Assembly: GCA_963969495.1 (NCBI GenBank)
Contig: OZ018321.1
Coordinates: forward strand, 122,609,521 to 122,673,520
Length of the DNA stretch: 64,000 bases
Origin: Ceratothoa steindachneri
Taxonomy: Eukaryota; Arthropoda; Malacostraca; Isopoda; Cymothoidae
Reading direction: 5' to 3'
Numbering within the stretch: position 1 is the stretch's first letter; the number at the start of each line of letters is the position of its first letter. Shown one piece after another: positions 12,575 through 25,439 of the stretch. The notes under the pieces were generated by a model that was not told the DNA's origin, ran no database searches, and worked only from the letters and a program-made list of their open reading frames with translations. The position numbers were made by a program, and so were the translations under genes.

Positions 12575-12890
12575 TATCCTTTTAACACGAAATACTCTTC
12601 TTTATCATCCAAATTGGTTTGTTCTTATCGAAATCACAGTTTTGATCTAAAACTGACAAAAATGCACGTTTTTTTCAATTTTGCTCCTCCCAAAGAAATA
12701 TGGCACGCTTATTTAAATGGGCTCTATGGAGCAGTCCCTCTTGGTGTGACTCACAATTTTCATCACTGTGCATTGATACTCGTATGATCAAATTTATTGA
12801 TTGATCTGGATTAAATGAAAGAATTATGTGTTGAACCATCTCATTTAATGGATATTTGTTTTAGAGAGAATAATTGTAACAAAAAATTGT
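12575..12890 (-). repeat. Dispersed repeat Y, inverted relative to 37.4-37.7 kb
   Basis: This segment is similar to the reverse complement of 37,385-37,700 over its whole length, including the TTTAAATGGGCTCTA block, the GTGTGACTCA block and the run TTTAGAGAGAATAATT. The partner lies next to the 3' end of a piggyBac copy, and a TTTAAATGGGCTCTA core also occurs at 35.4 kb inside it, so repeat Y may be a piggyBac end or a short non-autonomous derivative. Confidence 0.75.
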
Positions 12891-13610
12891 ATAGACATAG
12901 CCCTCATTAACACTGGACTGGCCACTGCGCTTTCTTTTGAATGTCGCCTGTGCATAACGTCCCCACCGATTTCAAACACGCCGCGGGCCGCAGGGAACGC
13001 CAGTTTGAGTTCATCAGTGAGTACAGCCACAAGTCACGCATGTCTGGCTCCGTAAGTTATGGAAAGTTTACATTATTTGTGTATATTTTTACCCAAAGTT
13101 GCATCCTTTTTGCTCTAATGTCAAAGAAGTTTCAAGAAGTTTGCGCCTTGTCCCTTGTGTTTTTCTGGCTAAATTGTTTTGAAACTTTTAAGGACGAGAC
13201 TTTGGTTTTGACTCCCCACCACAACAATGAGTGTGTATGTGTCTGTGGGTTCGGTGAACTACTATTGTTGCTAATATTACTTCTAGTCATAGTAGTATTA
13301 CTATCGGAAATATCGCCATTTAACGCTATTGTAATAAGAATTGATAGAAAGCAGAATATTTTTATATATTTTAGGACTCTGCTAATAATAATTTTTTATT
13401 ATTATAAATATTATTTTCAGTATTGTTATCATTATTGTTGCTATGAATTATGATCATGATTACGATACATTTTTTGCTATTTTATTACCCTTATGTTGAC
13501 ACAGATATGCTTAACTCAGCTTTGTTAAGTGGGCTGCTGTCAATTGCCGATCTGGGTACAGACCCACGAAAGCAGAAAAGGAGGCTATTTCAGCGGGTGT
13601 CCAAACACCC
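12891..13610. other. Unassigned; possible orphan exon near 12.94-13.05 kb
   Basis: A GC-richer island at 12,940-13,050 has an open frame (RRERQFEFISEYSHKSRM) ending at a good 5' splice consensus, CCGTAAGT at about 13,050. A CAG acceptor-like site lies upstream near 12,992. I do not recognise the peptide. Confidence 0.2.
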
Positions 13611-13817
13611 TGTAAGAACTCAGTGTTTGCCTTCCCCAAGTCTGACAGGCGCTAAAACTCAGTTATAGTCGTTGGAACCCACACCATTCTGGCGCGTGTG
13701 AGTCTCACTTTTTACCGGATTTCTTTTACTATGGAACATTCCAAAAGACAGAGCGCCAGCGCAAATATCTCAAATTCAATGCTGTTATTTCCGTCTTCAC
13801 CTCCTATCCAGAGTGAG
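13611..13817 (+). pseudogene. THAP-type zinc finger remnant
   Basis: Two frames joined by a one-base shift give the THAP pattern. CKNSVFAFPKSDRR carries the first-half cysteine and the F.FPK block. Then SRWNPHHSGACESHFLPDFF carries W.P and the C-x2-H ligand pair, and RQRKYLKFNAVISVF corresponds to the LKPNAVP(T/S)xF end of the domain. THAP domains bind DNA in a zinc-dependent way and occur in host regulators and in P-type transposases. The homology stops at a GTGAGTAA donor-like site at 13,812. No further exons or a transposase core were found, so host gene or transposon origin is open. Confidence 0.5.
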
Positions 13818-15002
13818 TAAATTTACGGTATCTTGAACTTAGGGTAAAAATCCCTTTGGTGTATCCTTATTATGATTATCAATGTACTGTCTGGCGTTAG
13901 GCTAGTATGCCCCTTGCACAAGACTGTCTTTCTCACCAAGAATGTATGCTACATATACAAGTAGCTCACGAAGAAGAAATGAAAACGGTACTCCCTGTTT
14001 GGGTGTAAAAACCCAAAGGACGGCTTCCAGAAGCTCGTTGTTTTACTTGGGGAAGAAGATGACTATCTGGCTACATTGTGCTGTGTTAGCGGTTACAGTT
14101 TATTAAAAATATTGTACCCCAAAATGGTTGCAAGTCTTTTCAATGTCTTCACATCTAACTACAGCAAAGAAAGAAACAGTAATGTGCATTCTAAACCCAA
14201 AATTATTTCAGATGTAGCTCGCAACAAAAGCACTGATGAGAAACTAAAACTGAATGGCTTGAAAAAATAGGCACATTTTGTGGAACGTTAACATTGTTTT
14301 GAGAAAGTTTCACTCCTAATCTTTTGTTAATTTGGATAATGTAAAATTACAGAAGTGCCACGAAAATTCAATACGTGGGTACTTAAAATGGACAGTGAAT
14401 TTTTTTCTCGTAACCAGAACTTTGACAAAATGACACTGGTTAGTGTTGGAAGCCAGAATGTTTTGTATTATTCATTGTACTGATATTTAGTGTTCATTCA
14501 TGATCTGAGAATTTATGTAAAATAATAAGGAGTTAAAACCTAATGATATATTAGGTTTTTTATTCATTCAGCAGCAATGTAGCAGAGATTGATAAATTAG
14601 ATACAGTTGACATTTATTTTTATTTCACCAATTACTACCAATAAATTTCATCTATACATTGTCATGATTCAATATCTATATATGAAAACTGTAAAACATA
14701 TAGCAAAAAGCTTATAACCTTTGGTTTTCGAGTAACCTTAAATAATTTTGAAAATGGTTTTGAGGCCTGTATGCAATGGGCCAATATTCTGAGCTTAGTC
14801 CAGGTTTTAAGAAGTCTGTGGTATTACAAGAATCTGCGGCATAAATATTAAGTAGCAGTCTATAATATGATTCCTAGCAGTTAAAACAAAATTCCAGCAC
14901 AGCTTACTCCTAAATATTTTGAAGCATAAATTCATGTAACTGATAAATTATATGCAGGCTGTAGAGAAATGGCTACATTAAGCATCCTGGAGGAGTATAG
15001 GT
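13818..15002. other. Unassigned AT-rich stretch
   Basis: No motif-bearing frame recognised. A small hairpin (ACCTAATGATATATTAGGTTTTTT, arms AACCTAATGATA/TATTAGGTT approximately) lies near 14,537-14,560. Confidence 0.35.
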
Positions 15003-15960
15003 ACATTATAGCATCCCTCTATGAGGAGAAGCGTGGGAACGGTAGCCGGCGAATAACCATAACTGTTTACCCTGTTTGATCTCCCCACATAAGGCCCTTA
15101 AACGACGCTCTAACGATTCAATTACCTACGAGACCCATAAACCGTGGTTATGAAAAAAAAGCGGTGCTAGTCAAAAGGCACGCCAAGTAGCGGTGTGGTT
15201 GCGAGCCTCTAATTAGCGAGCCGACTTGGGTACCCCAGTGCCACCCTCTGCAATTCTTGCTCTCCCCAGATGTGAACTCACCATTCGCGTTCCCCCCCAT
15301 CCTCTTTGCCTCTGTGGCCTGGTCACTTTCCCCTTTAGATGTGGCGGTAATTCGCCTATAAATAAGCCCCGCAAAGAAAGAGAGAAGATTAGAAGTCGAT
15401 ACGCCAGGAGGAGGATCAGTGCGTGAAGATCGATCCTTCAGCCCGACACGAAGAGTAAAAGTCGATACGAAAGTAGAAGGATTAGTTCGTAAGGATAGAT
15501 CCTTCAGCCAGACAAGAAGATTTGAATTCGATAAGAGAAAAGAAGGTTTAGTTCGTGAAGATCGATCCTTCAGCCATACAAGACTATTTCCGTGAGAAAC
15601 GATAGGATCAGATTGAGAAAACCGATCCCCCCTTTCTGGGCCGTATTAACATAAATAGTCAAGCTTTATATCGGTTCCATACCGAAGAATCCTTACAGAC
15701 TGTGAGGAAACCTGACTAAAGAAAGGTTAAGCCGCTCACACTGAGTGACTCTCACATTTCAAGCTCCGTAAGAGTGAGAGTAGAAGAACCCACACCCAAC
15801 GAGCTCCTGTTCTTTAATTACGTTGAAGAATCAGCCCCCCACAGGCGTCAAGCCATCCCTCTTCGAGGAAATTCAACCATCGGCCACAACACTCCAAAGC
15901 GAGAGATAAGTCCTCCAGTGACATCCGGCAATCCCTAATACCTCCCGTCATGTAAGTTAG
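15003..15960 (+). other. Promoter-like block, possible solo LTR or 5' leader
   Basis: A GC-richer segment with sharp edges against AT-rich DNA. It contains a TATA-like CCTATAAATAAG at about 15,353, then three tandem repeats, then CGTCATGTAAGTTAG at about 15,946 with a 5' splice consensus. This layout would fit an LTR plus leader of a retroelement, but I found no partner copy and no target duplication. Without a second copy the identity stays open. Confidence 0.3.
15383..15590 (+). repeat. Tandem repeat, three units of about 65-75 bp
   Basis: Three diverged units each run from GAAGAxTxxAA(G/T)TCGATA through AGGATxAGTxCGTxA(A/G)G to GATCCTTCAGCC. They begin near 15,383, 15,449 and 15,527 and sit just downstream of the TATA-like site. 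Confidence 0.75.
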
Positions 15961-16481
15961 AAAGAACATTTATATTCATATTGCGATAGTAGAAGTTTAG
16001 TGCGTCTCACGTTTTAAGGAGAGTAGAAACCATTGTTCGTGAACCTAGGTCATATCTGCTTGTAGACGAGAGTACGTTAATCAAATAGAGTCGCGATAAA
16101 AAAACTAATCGGCAAATGGTATGTTTACGGGTAGCCTATTTGTTTATTTTTGTCATCGTATCCGTGCGATAGGACTAGATGCCAATAGGACCACATAGAA
16201 ATGTGTTAACTGTTTGTTTGTCATAGTTAAGTGTTTCATTCAAAATATATGTTTATTTTAGTATAAATCTGGTGTTTCCTCTTATCCTTACGTGTTTAAA
16301 GAGCTCTTTCTTAAGAACAAAACTACCGAATTAGCACTCTTAGAACAAAGCCTACCTTATCAAAGAAGTAACTCACGCACCACAAAGCATACCGCTACAA
16401 AAAGGGTGTCAAATAGTATAATGATAAAAAAGGGCTATTCTACGACACAGGCAATAATAACATTTAAAATTTGTTTTAACA

Positions 16482-18100
16482 TCAGGTGACTGGAAAATAC
16501 ACATTCCCTTCTCTTAGTATGATACTCAACAAAGCAGGGGATGTGCAGTGCCGTATCATATTTGGAGCACTTTGATTCACATTTGTATTACACACACCAC
16601 ACCCCGGCTGAGTATTTCCCACCACAACATAACGATTTGTTCTGTCATAGCATACATACTCGAGTGAATTTAGACGCAAAAATATAGGAGGTTTATTTGA
16701 TTGCTTTATTAGAACATGGACAATTTCTATCAGAAACTCTAGCTGTAACACCTTGTGAATCTTTCTGCAGAGGGTCTACCCATTTACAATTGAGCCATTC
16801 GGGAGAAAGCGGAAAAGAGTAAAGGACCACACTCGTTTGGATGAGGGATTACTACCACTCTTTTCTTCTTTTTGACCACCATTTGGATTTGCCCATTCAA
16901 AGAGATGCACTGCTACTTCTGCATGTTACCCTCTAATATCACTGTTGTCATTCCATGTTAATATAAGATTATTCTTTTCCTTTGCATGAAACAAACCTGA
17001 CTCCTCCCCTCTCTCATTTTTCTTCATGTCTGACACTGGGAAATCATTTACTCTGTCCTTACGGGTTGTAACTCTCGGACTAATATTAGCTTCCTGGAGT
17101 GAATAGAGAAAAGGTAGTGTTGTAAAAGAGTCCTCAATATATCCCTTTCTATCCTTAGGTACTGATCCTTTGGCCAATGCATGGAAAACAGATTGACCTA
17201 CAGGCAATCCTTCCTCAAATCTAGTCTTTCCCTTAATATAAGCGTAAATTCATTAACAATTCTTCATGAGAGCATATACAGCAAAAGTTTTGCTAATCAC
17301 CACGAGCTTTCCTCTAATGAATTGTTTGTATCCATGTCGCCCATAATATGGTTCCATGAGTTCATCAATAGCTCATTTCATAGGAGGAAGTTAATCGATA
17401 TGCCTAAAGAGCTTGTTGAAATGTTCCAAAAGAGTGCGAATCCTAAAGATCTTATCATCCCAAGGCTTCTTTGAGTTGACCACAAAGTGCAGGCTTTGCA
17501 AGATCTCCTGAAATCAGTTTATTGTCATTCCACATAAGTTACATCCAGATTTCGAGTGTCCGCCTACTTTGCCCAACACAACCGTCGGTTTAGAACTAAA
17601 TATAATTGGAGAGAAGAGTTATGCCAGGTGCCTGATGCAGTTCTTCTTCGGTAACACATAAATATTTCCCAAATTTAACTTGATGATAACAGTTTATTTT
17701 TCTTAACCAGTTCAATCGATTTTTTGTCTCTAAAGTATCTGAATATGCTAACAGTTGTTAATCCTTCTTCTGCCATTTCTCTACAATAGATTGTTTATGT
17801 ACTTCATGTAAGTTTAAGGCTCCGGCTTCATCACAAATCTAAACTTCACATTTCTTCCACCCATAAACAGGTTTTGAGTCACTTTGCTTCTTTCACCTCG
17901 GCTAGGGTAGGTCTGATACATGCTCATCACACCCAAACTCTTCCTGCTCTTCAAAAATTGATGCTGCCCATGCATAAGAAGGTTCAGTGTGACAGTTTCG
18001 GTTTGTCAGATATGGAGGGGGGGGGGGGGGGGCAGAAGTCTTGCTCCCAGCAATAGGGCATTTTATGATGCTAGCAACTACATAATATATCCTTACTAGC
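16482..18100 (-). pseudogene. piggyBac transposase, main part, copy 1
   Basis: A DDE_Tnp_1_7-type transposase read through stops. SLHFVVNS and DKIFRIRTLLEHFNK precede the first catalytic region IDELMEPYYGRHGYKQF (about 17,303-17,375). The long frame 17,207-16,926 carries VGQSVFHALAKGS, GYIEDSFTTLPFLYSL with the second Asp (about 17,132) and LTWNDNSDIRG with a third Asp candidate. The C-terminal frame 16,751-16,482 ends with PGCGVCNTN, a decayed cysteine-rich zinc-binding end. All three acidic positions can still be seen, unlike in the other two copies. A poly-G run (18,016-18,032, plus strand) lies inside the N-terminal part. Confidence 0.75.
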
Positions 18101-18101
18101 G

Positions 18102-19380
<1,279 letters not shown>

Positions 19381-19388
19381 GTCGCTCT

Positions 19389-19560
19389 TTGACCTTATTC
19401 TTCTACAGTCATCTACGTCAGATTCTTCCCCATCTTCTGAAAGCTCCAAAGCAATTTCCATGCCTTTGCCATTTTGTTGGTTAGGTAATAAAGACAGATA
19501 GTCAATTGCCTCTTCAACATCTCTTATACACCGCAAATAAAAAACACATTTCCATAAGAA
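19389..19560 (-). pseudogene. piggyBac transposase N-terminus, copy 1
   Basis: The minus strand encodes RDVEEAIDYLSLLPNQQNG and ELSEDGEESDVDDC, an acidic N-terminus of the kind found in piggyBac-derived proteins. The DNA aligns with 35,665-35,785 of copy 3, where the same frame continues directly into the rest of the gene. Here it is cut off by the insert at 18,109-19,380. Confidence 0.6.
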
Positions 19561-20200
19561 GAAACGCAAGAAAAAAGATCAGGTTCTTTACCCGAGAATA
19601 CATTGTAATATTAAGAAAAGACCCAGTTAATAATTAATATATACATTAGTAACAAACATTTTTTAGGATCCTGAATATATATTAATATACATACTGACCC
19701 TTGAGATAAGAATATATTAAATATTATCAAAATAAATTAACATAAGCATTGAGAGTTGAGAGTGAACAAGTATTTTGATTCATGTGGTCTTTTTAAGCTG
19801 CATTGCCCTGACTGAGATCCATGGAGTCCATTTAATTTGGCATCATATTTGAACTAATAATAAAAGTAACAGAATGTGGTTTTCCTTCAAATCAATCAAT
19901 TCACACATTAAAATAAGTCTTTATGTGTCATTTAATTAAGTTTTTATATTTTGGTAGAAGCAATGAAGTAGCTCTACTTCCTTCCTTCTTTTACTTGTTG
20001 TATATTAAGTGAGTTAGAATTTGAATCAACAGCTGAGAAAGTTACGTTTTATTTACATCCTGCAACAAAAAGAACGTAAATGCTCTTGTAAACTAGGCAA
20101 AAATTAGTATTTAAAAGGTAAAATTTCCTACCATTTAATTGGGCTTTATCCGTTCGTAAGTTAATGGAGATGCAATAGTTGTGAAGCAAGAACTAAATTA

Positions 20201-21934
20201 CAAAACAACTCAAGGATTAGATGAGTCAACATGGCGATAGATATAAAATTTGAAATTACGAACATTATGGTGCAATAATACCCATGGAGTTTTTCTTGTC
20301 AAATGAATCCTACTCTTTTAGAACATCAGAAATTGTCTATCTAATATATTACAGATCCTGTTTAATAAATTTGTATCTGAAAAGCTGATGTACAGTAGAT
20401 ACTTTCCCGAAAATGATGTAACCAAAAGAATTGTAAACAAAGATACAGTTGGGCAAATGAATATTCAATATAGGATTGGAAAACATTTTATTGCATTATT
20501 TATATACTCAATTTTAACTAAAAATAGTCAATACTTATTTTAAACGTACTTAGTTATTAGTACTGGTAAATGAAGCTTGTATTTTCAATTTTTGCTGTCA
20601 CTGATTATTATAACAGGATGCAGAATTCTAAAATAAAAATGACATAATGGAGATGTCAGGGGTGTCGTTTGCAATTTGTACATTAATGTCTAATGCTAAT
20701 AATCTATTTATAATAGAATAAATCTTCATCCTTCCACCTTTCCTCTATTTAGGTTCTTTGCAGTTTGTTCAAACATCTAGTCAACAGAAATTTGAGAATT
20801 ATAGAAAAAAAGCTCAGACCTACTCAAAAGGAGGTAGTACAAGATCTTTAGAAACGAGGTGATTTTATCCCCTAGAACATTTAGTAATGAGCTCTTTCCT
20901 AATAAGCTGTTATATCTCTAAGAAAGGGCAAGTTACCGTTGGTTACTATGTTCTACGCAGAGGTACGTTCCATGTTTGATAAGAGACATTTATAGAAAAG
21001 GCAGGTATTTCACTAAAGTTCTGTCTTTTGAAGAGTCTGATTCACGTTTTTTAACCATATTTCTATTCTTCAAAATAGTAGAAATAGGAAGAACGTGTGA
21101 TAACCAAAGAACACCGTTCCAAACAGGAATAAGTAATGATGTCGGTAATATACAGCTAGGTGACAAAAGCATTTGCACACTTATATTTTCAATATTTCTC
21201 AAATATTTTCTGCCTTCGTCTAGTTATAAATAAAGGCACTAAGACGATCATCATATGTTGATATTGGTTTTTGCAATCATTTCTTGATATTTTGTTCCAC
21301 TCATCTTCGCAAGTCTATCTCAAAGTGAAAGGTTTTGTAGCACTGAAATGAAGATTACACTGTGTAACAAAATTTTACTTTTGTCATGTCCTGCATTAAA
21401 AGTGTTATTTCCCAATTGTGTGTGGCTCTATTAAATAAAGAAGTCAATTTTAAGCCCTAAACTTTACCTCTGTCGATAGAAAATTGAATTTTAAATTAGC
21501 CCATTTATTGTAGATAACATTTTTTTAGGCAAATAGTAAGAAATATATAAAAAGTTTCAAGGGTTAGATTTTTTTCAGTTATGGTATAAACATGATATAG
21601 TGTATTTAAGAAGTTATAGAAAGAGTAATACAGAAGTAATACATAGTTATTATTTCTCATATATTTTGTTTTTTTGCGACCTGGACAGCAATGGAAGTTC
21701 TCTTACATTCCATATAGATTATGCAACTAATTTGGTGAAAAACATTATAGATCTTTCTAGAACTTTCGAGAATTTTATATATTTGAAGAATTTCTAGAAC
21801 ATTCTGGCAACCTAGATGACTGCATAAATACAAAGAATGTCAACTCAACAGATCCGTTTAACTCTAGTCGCCACAGCGCAGAAATCCTCACTCATCATTG
21901 ATAAAAGCATTCATCCCAAATAGCATTAAGAAGT
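20201..21934. other. Unassigned AT-rich stretch
   Basis: No coding motif or repeat partner recognised within this window. Confidence 0.4.
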
Positions 21935-23470
21935 TGTAAGCATCCGACAGACGCATTTTGCTATGTTTGCGGCGAAATTATTAAGACCAGAGTGAAAAAG
22001 TACTCTGTACAAAGATAATGTGTTTTGATTATTTGGATACTGGATTTTTTTTAAACATTTCTAATAAGACTAAGTGAAAAGTATTTGTATATTTATACTT
22101 ACGATTTCATTTTGTTTTTTTACAGGATGGTACAGAAAAGAAAACAGAGCTATTAATTTCGCAATCCCAAGAATTTGGATAGAACCAAATGACAACTCAA
22201 GCAATTGTTTCTTCTGTATGTTGAACCCTTCCAAACGTCGAGCAGGCAAAGGTCAGAGGAGGATGAAGTCATTGATCAAGATTACAGAGGTGAAACTTAG
22301 GAGAAAAACCCATACTTCCCCAACCAAAAATATATCAACGACCTTGTCAGAGATCTTGGACTCACAAATTCCAATGCCAAGTTTTTAACTTCGAGACTCA
22401 GCAGTGGGATTTGTTAGATGACAGTGTGCAAATATCAGGTTAGAGAAAGCGTCACCAGTGTTTTTCAAGCTTTGTACACTTCAAGATGAGCTTTGCTTTT
22501 GTCAAAATGTGACCCGTCTGTTTGAGGCAATCAGAAACGCCTGTACGTCCAACGATTGGTATCTCTTCATTGACAACTCGTCCAGAAGCCTCAAAGCAGT
22601 GCTGCTTCATAAGTAAACTTGTATCCATTTCTTTCCCTTTCTCACAAAAAAATAAATTAGTGTTAAGATCCTACTAGATGCATTGAAATATGAAGAGTAT
22701 GGTTGAGAAGTTATCGGAGACTTCAAAATGGTGGCCTTCTTGATGGGTCTCTAAGGTGGCTTTACCAAGTTTCTTTATTATCTTTGCCTTTGGGACAGTA
22801 GGGACACCGTGGCATACTATCATCAATTGGATTGACCACAACAGACCGAGTTTACTCTAGGGAGAAAAAAAGTCAAACGAGAGCCTCTGTTGGACCCCCG
22901 AGAAGTACTGTTTCCTCCTCTTCGCTTAAAATTGAGCCTTATTAAAGAATTAGTCCCAGCTCTAGATAAGGAGTCTGCTGCTTTCAAGTATCTCCAAGAT
23001 TTTTTTACTAATCCATCTGCGGCAAAGGTGGTAGCCGGGGTCTTTGTCGCTCCACAAATACAAAATATCATGGAGTGCAAGGAGTTTCCCGAGAAGCTCA
23101 CCAGGACGGAAAAAGCAGCGTAAGACAGCTTTATTGCAGTGTTTCTGAGTTTTCTAAGTAATCACAAAGCCAAAAACTATGCAGAGCTTGTTGAGAACTT
23201 GGTGAGAAAACACAACAAGATGGATTGCAGGATGCCACTGAAAGTAAAAATTCTTGACGTTCATCTTGATAAATTTAAGAAGAACATGGGAGTGTACTCC
23301 GAGGAGTATGGCGAGCGCTTTCACCAGGATGTAATAGACTATGAACGCCTTTATCTGATGGGAGACTTTATTTGGGGGCTGACTCATAAAAGTACTTCAC
23401 AGTACATATAAGCGTAAATCACGGAAAACTGCTAATTTCGAATATTTTAATTGGCTCACTTATGTAATTC
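21935..23470 (+). pseudogene. Arthropod multicopy protein of unknown function (GERFHQD family), degenerate
   Basis: Pieces of one conserved protein occur in order: HPTDAFCYVCGE (about 21,940); an AT-rich gap ending in a TTTTTTTACAG acceptor-like site; INFAIPRIWIEPNDNSSNCF with a cysteine pair; YINDLVRDLGLTNSNAKFLT in another frame; ELCFCQNV and DWYLFIDNSSRSLKAVLLHK; GDFKMVAFLMGL and CLWDSRDT; DPREVLFPPLRLKLSLIKEL; LDVHLDKFKKNMGVYSEEYG followed by ERFHQDV; and GDFIWGL. From memory, proteins of this type occur in many copies in arthropod genomes, so a transposon origin is likely, but I cannot name the superfamily. There are several stops and at least two frameshifts. Confidence 0.7.
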
Positions 23471-23825
23471 ATGAATAAACAAATGCTATTTTTGTAACAT
23501 GTCATTTTCTTTCTACTTTATTTAAATGAAAGTTCAAATTCGCCACTTCTTTGCAGATGGAATAGGTAAATTTTACATAAATATCATTAACCTGGACACA
23601 AAAGCAAAGTTTGAAACAAATAACAGTGTTTTATTCATGTATTCAAGACACAGGCAAATAGAAAATAACGGTTGCTACTCGAATAAAAAAATCGTGTTAC
23701 ACAGTGTTATTTTTCTTTTTTTCTTAATTAGACATTGCACTTACAATGGTTTTGCTGTTAAAATATCGATCGATGCTGGACATGTAAGCCTTTCTCAGAT
23801 GAGAGCAGCTTTTCCTCTAAGATCG
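23471..23825. other. Unassigned
   Basis: AT-rich sequence between two transposon remnants; may contain the decayed 3' part of the Tc1 fragment on the minus strand. Confidence 0.3.
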
Positions 23826-24190
23826 TAAAATTCGCGGCACCATCCATTCTTCCATAAATGATGTGGAGTGCCCCTCTGCCTGTTCCACGATTGGGCTGGA
23901 CTGCTTGGGATCATAGTTAGTCCCTTCTCTCCTCCAAACGTATAAATCATGATTATGGCCTAAAAGTTCTATTTTCGTTTCAACTGACCATATCACATTG
24001 TTTCAAAATTCACATGCATTTTCAAGATGCTCTCTGGCAAACTTTAAACGATTCGTTACCTCCTTTTTATTAGGATGTGAAGTTTTGTAGGAAGTGATAC
24101 AGCGCACATCATTAAAGTGAGCTCTACTAATATCTCTATGATTCGGTTTACTCCCTGAACATTCCGAATCACTTTGTAGATTTTTCATTG
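23826..24190 (-). pseudogene. Tc1-type transposase fragment
   Basis: The minus strand gives SHPNKKEVTNRLKFAREHLE, then, through a stop, NNVIWSVETKIELLGHN and LYVWRREGTNYDPKQS. This follows the Tc1 pattern KARLxFAxxH...W..V.WSDE.KI.LFG...YVWRR. The first catalytic Asp of the WSDE motif is Val here (WSVE). The downstream D34E segment is not recognisable, so only about a third of the transposase remains. Confidence 0.65.
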
Positions 24191-24675
24191 TATTTTTTTA
24201 TTATTCTTTGGCTTTTCAACCATGTAACATTAATCTTGCGAGCAGCACCGTCTCTTGAAAATTCGAGGTGATTCCAAAATCGGGATGCTTTAGAATTATG
24301 GAACCGACAGTTGTATAAAGCACTTCAACTGGCTTAGTACTATTCCTATAGGATAATGCATCGAAGTGAAGTTTAAGCATTTGCTCTCAAATAACTTAAG
24401 GAACTTCTTCGACCTCCGGCATGGCTCAAAGCAAACGTCCTTTTTCTATAAATTCTTAGCAATGAATACCAGTGCTAATATTTGTCAGTTTACATCAGTT
24501 TCTTTTCTAGAAATTTGTTAAATCTTCAATATTACGGGCTTTATCAGGCGCTGAGTTTTCTTCACGGCCGAGCTGTAAGCAATACAAAATCCGATACGGG
24601 AGATAAAGCGTCGTTTCCACTTCGGATAATAGTTTGCAGTGTCTGTGACGACAGGCAGATGCCAAGAATATCTTC

Positions 24676-24850
24676 TGCTTGGTTTTAGGACAGGTGGGGA
24701 TTGTGGGAAATGAGTGCGCCGATCAGTGCGCTAAGGATTTACGGGGACTGGATGAACTCATTAGCGTTTCACTCTTGCTCAGAGAGAGTGCATGCCTGGT
24801 TTTAGGTCATCCCCTGGACTACCTGGCAAAGAAAGATGGGAGACGGATAA
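24676..24850 (+). pseudogene. RNase H fragment of a non-LTR retrotransposon
   Basis: The frame contains GQVGIVGNECADQCAKDLRG, matching the WVPGHVGIxGNExADxxAK block at the C-terminal end of cellular-type RNase H domains in non-LTR retrotransposons. The catalytic Asp of NE.AD is kept and the usual His of GHVG is Gln. The upstream RNase H and RT parts were not recognised. Confidence 0.6.
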
Positions 24851-25439
24851 GAGGAACTTCAAGTTTCGTGTCATCTTGTCAGTTCTCTTCTTGTAGACAA
24901 ACCTTCAATGCACAGAAGGTTTAAGGCCGCTTTCTGTATTCTTCAAGATAGACATCCTCACGGCGCGCACCGCCATTAGATGAAGCGCTTCCCTGTACCA
25001 TATAGTGACGACTTATTTTCCTCAGGACTGTACGTCAAATTCCTGTTAAATTTCCGATTCTGGTTGATCTTCCCGCTAGGTACCTGTCCGGAAATCGCTG
25101 CGAGCAGAGTCACTTCTAGTTTTTTTCTCTACTCGAAACATGTTCGTACACACAGAATTATGGACTATTTGAATTTTAAAGGGAGGCCTATCTCCTCCAA
25201 TTTATTTGACTCACTTTTGTGTTGGTAGGATGATCCTGTGCCACAGGATGACAAACCGCCCTCTCCCAACGCCAGAGAATTCTTACTTCTTTCTTTTTCT
25301 TTGTTTATCGTTGCTCGCGTTTACTTTTTGCTGTTTGTTTGTTTTTTTCTTTTTTTTTATTTGTTTGGTTTGGTTTTTGTAAATTTGAAAGTAGATAAGT
25401 ACTAGGCTGAAATTTAAATTACCTCTACTTATGCCTTTA
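24851..25439. other. Unassigned; T-rich patch near 25.3 kb
   Basis: May include the tail of the non-LTR element. The 25,280-25,380 stretch is T-rich low complexity. Confidence 0.3.

Noticed and set aside
22823..23101. 92-codon minus-strand frame
   Set aside because: Antisense to conserved plus-strand blocks of the GERFHQD family.
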